A stretch of 64,000 nucleotides of DNA from Diatrype stigma (Eukaryota > Ascomycota > Sordariomycetes > Xylariales > Diatrypaceae): positions 124,001 through 188,000 of the forward strand of contig JAKJXP020000020.1 in the NCBI GenBank assembly GCA_022225965.2. Reading direction: 5' to 3'. Both the position numbers and the translations under genes were made by a program. This document shows, one piece after another, positions 58,701 through 64,000 of this stretch (positions within the stretch are counted from its first letter, which is position 1; each line of letters starts with the position of its first letter). The notes below the pieces were generated by a model that had not been told where the DNA came from, did no database searches, and saw only the letters and a program-made list of their open reading frames with translations.

Positions 58701-61700
58701 TCGATAAAGGCGAAATAGGAATGCTGCCAACTTGTTGTTATGATCGGAGATCACGACCAGGACACAAATACGTGGCCACGGCCGCGGAGAGCACAAATAT
58801 ATATATAATGATAGCTGATATATACGATAGCTGAGAAGGGCACGTACTCGAAAGTCCGAGGGGGTTATAATACGATCGAACGCAAGTTGCCGATTGCACG
58901 ATGTCGATATCGGACCCAGATGGTGAGCTTGGACTCATTACATGATCTGGTAGATCGCCAACTACTCTGGTAGTGGCTTGGCAGCCCTATTAGAGGGATG
59001 CCAAGCTCTATAGGGGCTCCATAGCAGCCCTACAGAGCTCTTCCACTCCCTGCATATAAACTAGTAGAGAGCGGAATCTTCGTTACGTAAGTGGTGGTAA
59101 CTATCAGTTTATTTCCGAATGGCCTCATACTTGATGGTGAAAATGCGGCACAGCAGACAGGGGCTAACTGCGAGTCGCCCTCGATGGGGTCAACCATTCG
59201 CCCGGCTTGGTGACGGAAGCCCAGACACCACGGCATACGCGCACCTGCTGACGCGAGCGGCTTCTTACCGTCGAGGTTCGGTTGGTCGGTCATGGGTGTC
59301 TACAAGGTCAGCATGCACGTCTCTTAGGCGGTGATAGCCGCAATCCAACCATCCGACTCACTTGCTCTCCATACCAAAGAGGTGCTGTGCTATACCAAGG
59401 AGCAAGTTCAAGATGAGGTCGATTCTCGTGGGGCGCAGACATGGGAAGTCCATGTAGCTGTTGATGAGGAAGTTTCCCTTCACGACGTCTTCGGCTTGCT
59501 ACTTGTCACGCTCGTCGGTATGCTCAAACAAGTCTTCCAATGGATAACTAGTAGCCATTATATATGCCAGATTAGAAGTGAGGGGCCAGTGAGGTTATTC
59601 CACCTATATGATGATGTCTTCCCCCCTCTCCCCTCCCCTCCCCTCCTTTTTACACTTCTTTCATCCTTTCCTTCCTCAAAGCTCTGGCAGAGTGTCAAAG
59701 TACAACGTTGGTTCATTGTCGTAATATGCTTTCTACAGCTTGGAGACTTCAATAGGTTGCTTGTAGGAATCCGATGTACTCATGGGCATTCCACCGTCCT
59801 TGGCGAGCGCCATTAGAATGCTCTGGGGATACCTTCAGTTTGCGCTCACTGACACTGTATGTAACTACATGTTGGTAGTGTACATACATACATACAGTAA
59901 AACCATACAGTGGAAGCTGTACTACCCAATTAGGTAAGTGGGCTTGTTTTGGGGTGGTGTGATTGGACTGTCGTGGTCGACTAGTGTGAGCTCAGGCCTG
60001 TTCAGGGGTTGAAATATGAAAGCGAATCGGCTTTGTTGATTGTGTACTTAACTATAGGCACCAGGAAAGGATATATACGTATGATCACTTGTTCATGTGA
60101 GATGTTATCGTTGCTTGGTGGGAATAATCTGAGCTTATATTATAACCTTGGTTCCTTGTACTTCCACACGTCTAATGACAAAGGGTGGCAATTCCTCAAT
60201 CGCAAGCTACATAATGAAGGGGAATGGTGCAAAGGCACGCTGATATCCAATGACCAAACTTATACATAGAGTGCCTTTATACATAGAGTGCCTATGAATC
60301 CCCAATTGGGTTCATCCTTTCTGTTTCTCTGAGAAACGGAACCCCCGAACGTCATTCTGTCTTGGTTCGATATTTACCACTAGGGTCACATATTGGATTA
60401 TCGTGTTGAATTGGGCGCTTTGTGTAGGCGTCTTTATGTAAGAAGGGACTGCCGTGTCTTCCATTGGCGGCTCGATGCCACGCGTAGCACCAAGAGTGGC
60501 AATGCCGTTATCGTCAGGCATTAAATCCATCGGAAGCACCAGTAGCACTGGCGGCAACGTCAGATCGGCAAGCAGCAGCTTCGTCCTTGACCTTGCTGTA
60601 CGCACGTCTCACGGACCACGCGCTGCGGTCTGGCATGCGGTGAGCTGGATGGATTGTGTGTACTATTTACTATGAGACCCATCGAAGACGTCAGTAAGTT
60701 TCTTGTTCACGGACTAAGAGTAACAGTCCTAGAGATAAACCCACCCTCTAATGATGATTACATATAAAGGCACTCACTGCCAAGCCAGAGCCGAAAGGCG
60801 AAGCTGGCGGGCCTGGAGCTTACTTGAAACTGGGAGACATATGACTTGTTCAAGTGAATATTCTTTACCGCGGCGATGGCACGAACAGTGTAAGCGACCT
60901 CCGCAAAGACCGGCCAAGTTGAGCGCCAGTGCCAGTGCCAGTGTTGGTGCCGGTATCAGTGTCGATTCCAGGTAGAATCTGTAAGACAGGAAAAACACGG
61001 GAGAAAGTAAAAAGCATGGGAGTGGGTCAGAGAACCCGTGCTGTGGTTGGGAACTCAGAAGAGTGCCCCTGAGTTGTGCGATCGGACGGTCGAGCACAGA
61101 AGGGCCGCTTTGTTCTCACTGCTACCGTAGGGCTGTTACTTAACGGAACGTAACGGCCACGGCGAGCATCAGCACGATTCGTAATACACCGGGTACGCTT
61201 GGTTCTATCAGACTTGATGATATCCGTGCAGACGTGATCGAGGTTCTATGATGGGTTAATTCGTTGCTTGAGGATCGTAAAGGAATCATGTTCCTTACCT
61301 TTACATTCTGTATCGGACAGTGGACGTGGGGCTCCCGTGCTCATTATGGTGCACCGGGTTTTGGTCTAGTGATTGTCGGGGGATAGGTCGGCGAGCTGTT
61401 GCTGCTGATGCTGCCAGCTCTGCTGGGACGTGAACTCATGGTCGGCCTGGCTCTATCCACATCTTCGGGGCCTTATTAGGACTTGTCTTCCTTTTGTATG
61501 TACCTAGGAAGGTCCAGAACCAGTATATAATACAGTGGTTCGTGATTATGACACATTACATGGGCAGGTTGCTTCGTAATGCTGCCCCGACACAGTCAGA
61601 ATCCCCACGTTTTCGGACTCCTACTTCAGGCCCGCTATACCTATTTAAAGTACCGCCCCCCAAAGCCATGGTGGTCATCTCCGTCTGTTGTGATTGAATA

Positions 61701-63295
61701 TTAGCTTGAAAGAAATATACATGAGATGGACAGATGGGGGCTTACCGGAATGACTGGGTGCTACACCCTAGCAACAGATGGTAACCGAAGATGAGATGGA
61801 CAGAACAGGGTGGAAAATATCGATCTTGATGTCCATTGCTTCGAGCATAACCTCTGGGAAGATTGCGACGGCTGCCTTTAGTGAGTCCATGACTGGCTCT
61901 GGGAGTGATGGATGTGAGGGATGGTGGGCGAGATATTGGCCCATCAATAGAGGGCGGTGCATAGTCGGGCCCACCAGCTGCCCTTCAAAAGCTTGGGAGG
62001 GAAATAAAAAGCATGAGAGGGGAACGAAGCCACAAGTCCGAGTCCAGGTTGAAGTCCTCGGAGTGGTCGTCTTGAGAGTAGAATGGAAAGTAATTAATGT
62101 GGCCATTAACGACCAGATGCGATCGTACCGGGAATGGGTGTATGTCGCGAAAGGAGAAAGAGTGATGGAAATTGTTGGGGGTAGCAAGATTTCGAGTTGA
62201 GCTGGCGGGTGGTAGGTGCTTCTTTTCATATTGTATAATGTAAAATTTGGCAGTGCGGATAGGGTCTAATGATAAACTGTGATGAGAAAGCAATGTTGGA
62301 CAGGGGAGTATTCGAAGCTTCGTAGAAGATAGAGGAGGAAATATGGGGAGGACTGGCTGCTAGAATGCACCAGGGTGATCTGGTTTGTGTGGGTAGCTAA
62401 TTTTCCTCCAATTTCCTTTTTTCTTTGACTGTGCGGTAGGGCTCGAAGAGCAGAATATACCATGATAAACTATCCCAATTATGATGCTGCCGAGGGGAAA
62501 TGGGTTACGACTGGAATAACATAGTGGGTATTAGTGACCAGACCCAGAAGACAGGATAGTACGGTCCAAATACCATTCGTAGTGGCTAGGAAGCAAGCTT
62601 CTTGATCGATAAAGTAACTCGTTTTTGTACGCCGTAACTGATAGGCTTTAAGGACCTTTGTCAATAACCAACAAGCCGTATTGTGTTAGTCCTGCCAATG
62701 CCAGAAACATTGAAGCTGACTAATATTAAGAGAGGGGGACATGTAACGTACGGCATACTCCTGAGCCTGGTTAGATGTACTACCGTAGCATTATAACACA
62801 GTGTGGTATGCATGTGGTGCAGACGGAGTGTTGTCTTGAAAAGATTTCTCGTTACATCCTCGTTATATTGCAACGGAAAGTCGTTGTAGAGTACCCGTTA
62901 ATCCATCTACTATGCCGTGCAAGTCGAAGGTCTATTGTCAACCATTATGATCTCAGGACCACCTGGGGACAGTCACTTGAACGGCGAGGTCTGTGATCAA
63001 AAACATAACTACCTGGATAGCTGGCGGTTCTAAGATGCCAGGAGCCACACCAAGCTGAGAGGATTATCATCCACCGAATACGAGCAAAGCCGTAACATGA
63101 AACCAAGGAAATTCGCTGTGCAATACAGCACGAAGACGATCCTCGCATAGGATAGGAAATAGTTGGCCCAGGTTCTCGAGGTCAGTCTAAGGCGTGCTTT
63201 TCGACGTAGTATTACCCATCAGGGTACCGTGAGAAGACAGACAAGACAATTATCAATATGCATGCTAGAGCGAGCTACGATTAACTACTAGCAAA
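55750..63295. other. Third gene-poor region, 7.5 kb
   Basis: The part next to 55749 is the promoter and leader of that gene; it contains a same-strand upstream frame of 131 codons (56207-55812), ending 62 bp before the main ATG. Between 58050 and 59820 the minus strand has protein-like pieces in changing frames (for example VDLSEAWEKIPRLAMGPMGAEIG near 58400, with stops around it) that suggest a decayed gene I cannot name. A similar doubtful exon-like block with splice-like ends lies at about 60830-60980 on the minus strand. I see no transposon. Confidence 0.4.
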
Positions 63296-64000
63296 CTATG
63301 AATATCTACAATAGCAACACAGCCACAAGCGCCTGTTCTCAACCCTTTTTCGAGGGGCCAACAGCGAAGTTTGGCTAGGGTATGATTGTGCTACGACTCG
63401 GTCGGAGGGCCGGGCTGCTCGCCGCCTTCCCTGAGCGAGCCGAGGTCTGTGTCTGTCGCCGACGAAGATGCCGAAAGGGTTGTCAGAGTCCTGAGCCGGC
63501 TCGTAGTCACAGGCGACAACCGCGTTGGACAATAATTGCCAGTATGTGGGGGGCAGGCCAACCGGGCTCATGTTGTGGGCCTCGTGGGGGAAGCCCTCGG
63601 TGGGGTTGGCAGTGGCCGTGTTGAGTCTCCCGCTCCTTGACGTAAACGAGCTTGCCGTTAGCTTTCTGGTCCATCCAGTCCGACGCGTTGCTCGCCCAGT
63701 TGCGGGGGTACGGCGCGTACCGGTGCACCATGATCAGGTCTACGACGTCACACTCCGTCACTACTGCGATGAAGGTAGCTAGATTAAGGTGCAGTCGTTC
63801 GAGATGCCGCCACCCACGCCGGGCTCGCACGTCCACTATTTGATCGGGCTGTCGCTCCTCAGCTTCTGGCGGAGGTGCTGGGCGCACCCGCAGAGCCAGT
63901 GATGCTTGTCGCCAGCCTGATATACCTCGGGCTTCTGGGGATGGACTCGCTCTGTGGTTTTATTGTTTCGTGTTAGCTTTTGACCCCAAGCTGGTAAGAA
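63296..64000 (-). pseudogene. Decayed glycoside hydrolase (GH5/mannanase-like), 5' part outside window
   Basis: The minus strand contains C-terminal pieces of a (beta/alpha)8 glycoside hydrolase in several frames: KHHWLCGCAQHLRQKL near 63900, a TAG shortly after, then VVDLIMVHRYAPYPRNWASNASDWM and GKLVYVKE near 63650-63760 (the Glu after LVYV is at the place of the family's nucleophile), then after a frame change TATANPTEGFPHEAHNMSPV, GLPPTYWQLL and DSDNPFGIFVGD near 63450-63620. The order and spacing match fungal cellulase/mannanase-type proteins. With at least one stop and one frameshift it cannot give a working enzyme as it stands. The 5' half lies beyond base 64000 and cannot be judged. 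Confidence 0.65.

Noticed and set aside
61768..62229. Overlapping frames of 140-153 codons on both strands
   Set aside because: No motif in either frame; I could not distinguish them from chance.

Overview
This window is nuclear DNA of a filamentous ascomycete (Pezizomycotina, most likely a Sordariomycete; this is inferred from protein types and gene structure). Coding regions are GC-rich. Introns are short (45 to 230 bp) with GT...AG ends. Families present that are typical of this group are a PTH11-type seven-helix receptor, a peroxisomal acyl-CoA oxidase ending in SKL, a cytosolic PNGase homologue, FAR1-type zinc-finger proteins and several fungus-only proteins. Gene density is low: about eleven genes, of which ten are apparently complete, plus four decayed genes.

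Layout. 1-1323 (+): 3' part of a His/Gln-rich protein with an AT-hook and a FAR1-like zinc-binding domain. 2227-3609 (-): four-exon short-chain dehydrogenase (SDR) whose last intron contains a scaffold gap flanked by poly-G and poly-C runs. About 3930-4545 (-): relic of a second SDR. 5175-6196 (+): single-pass membrane protein. 7330-8134 (+): alpha/beta hydrolase, convergent with the PNGase homologue at 8376-9650 (-). 11031-12161 (+): protein of the DRB0094/Rnl5 RNA-ligase fold that lacks the active-site lysine. 15050-17146 (+): acyl-CoA oxidase. 20093-21273 (+): conserved fungal protein. 23177-24323 (-): probable mitochondrial COX14-like membrane protein. 25335-26910 (-): decayed UNC93/DUF895-type transporter. 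26911-40606: gene desert of about 13.7 kb. 40607-41869 (+): conserved fungal protein. 41870-50168: second desert. 50169-50966 (-): decayed SDR lacking the catalytic Tyr/Lys. 51766-53313 (+): PTH11-type receptor. 54179-55749 (-): conserved fungal protein with three exons. 55750-63295: third desert. 63296 to the right edge (-): decayed glycoside hydrolase that continues beyond the window.

The genes do not form an obvious pathway or biosynthetic cluster. Housekeeping genes (PNGase homologue, acyl-CoA oxidase, COX14-like) are mixed with accessory genes in decay. The deserts hold simple repeats, minisatellites and hairpins, and no transposase that I can recognise. The most notable biological item is the pseudo-RNA-ligase. 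A second notable signal is the nonamer TACTTCGTA, which recurs seven times between 30 and 46.4 kb. I did not find a convincing new multi-gene system.
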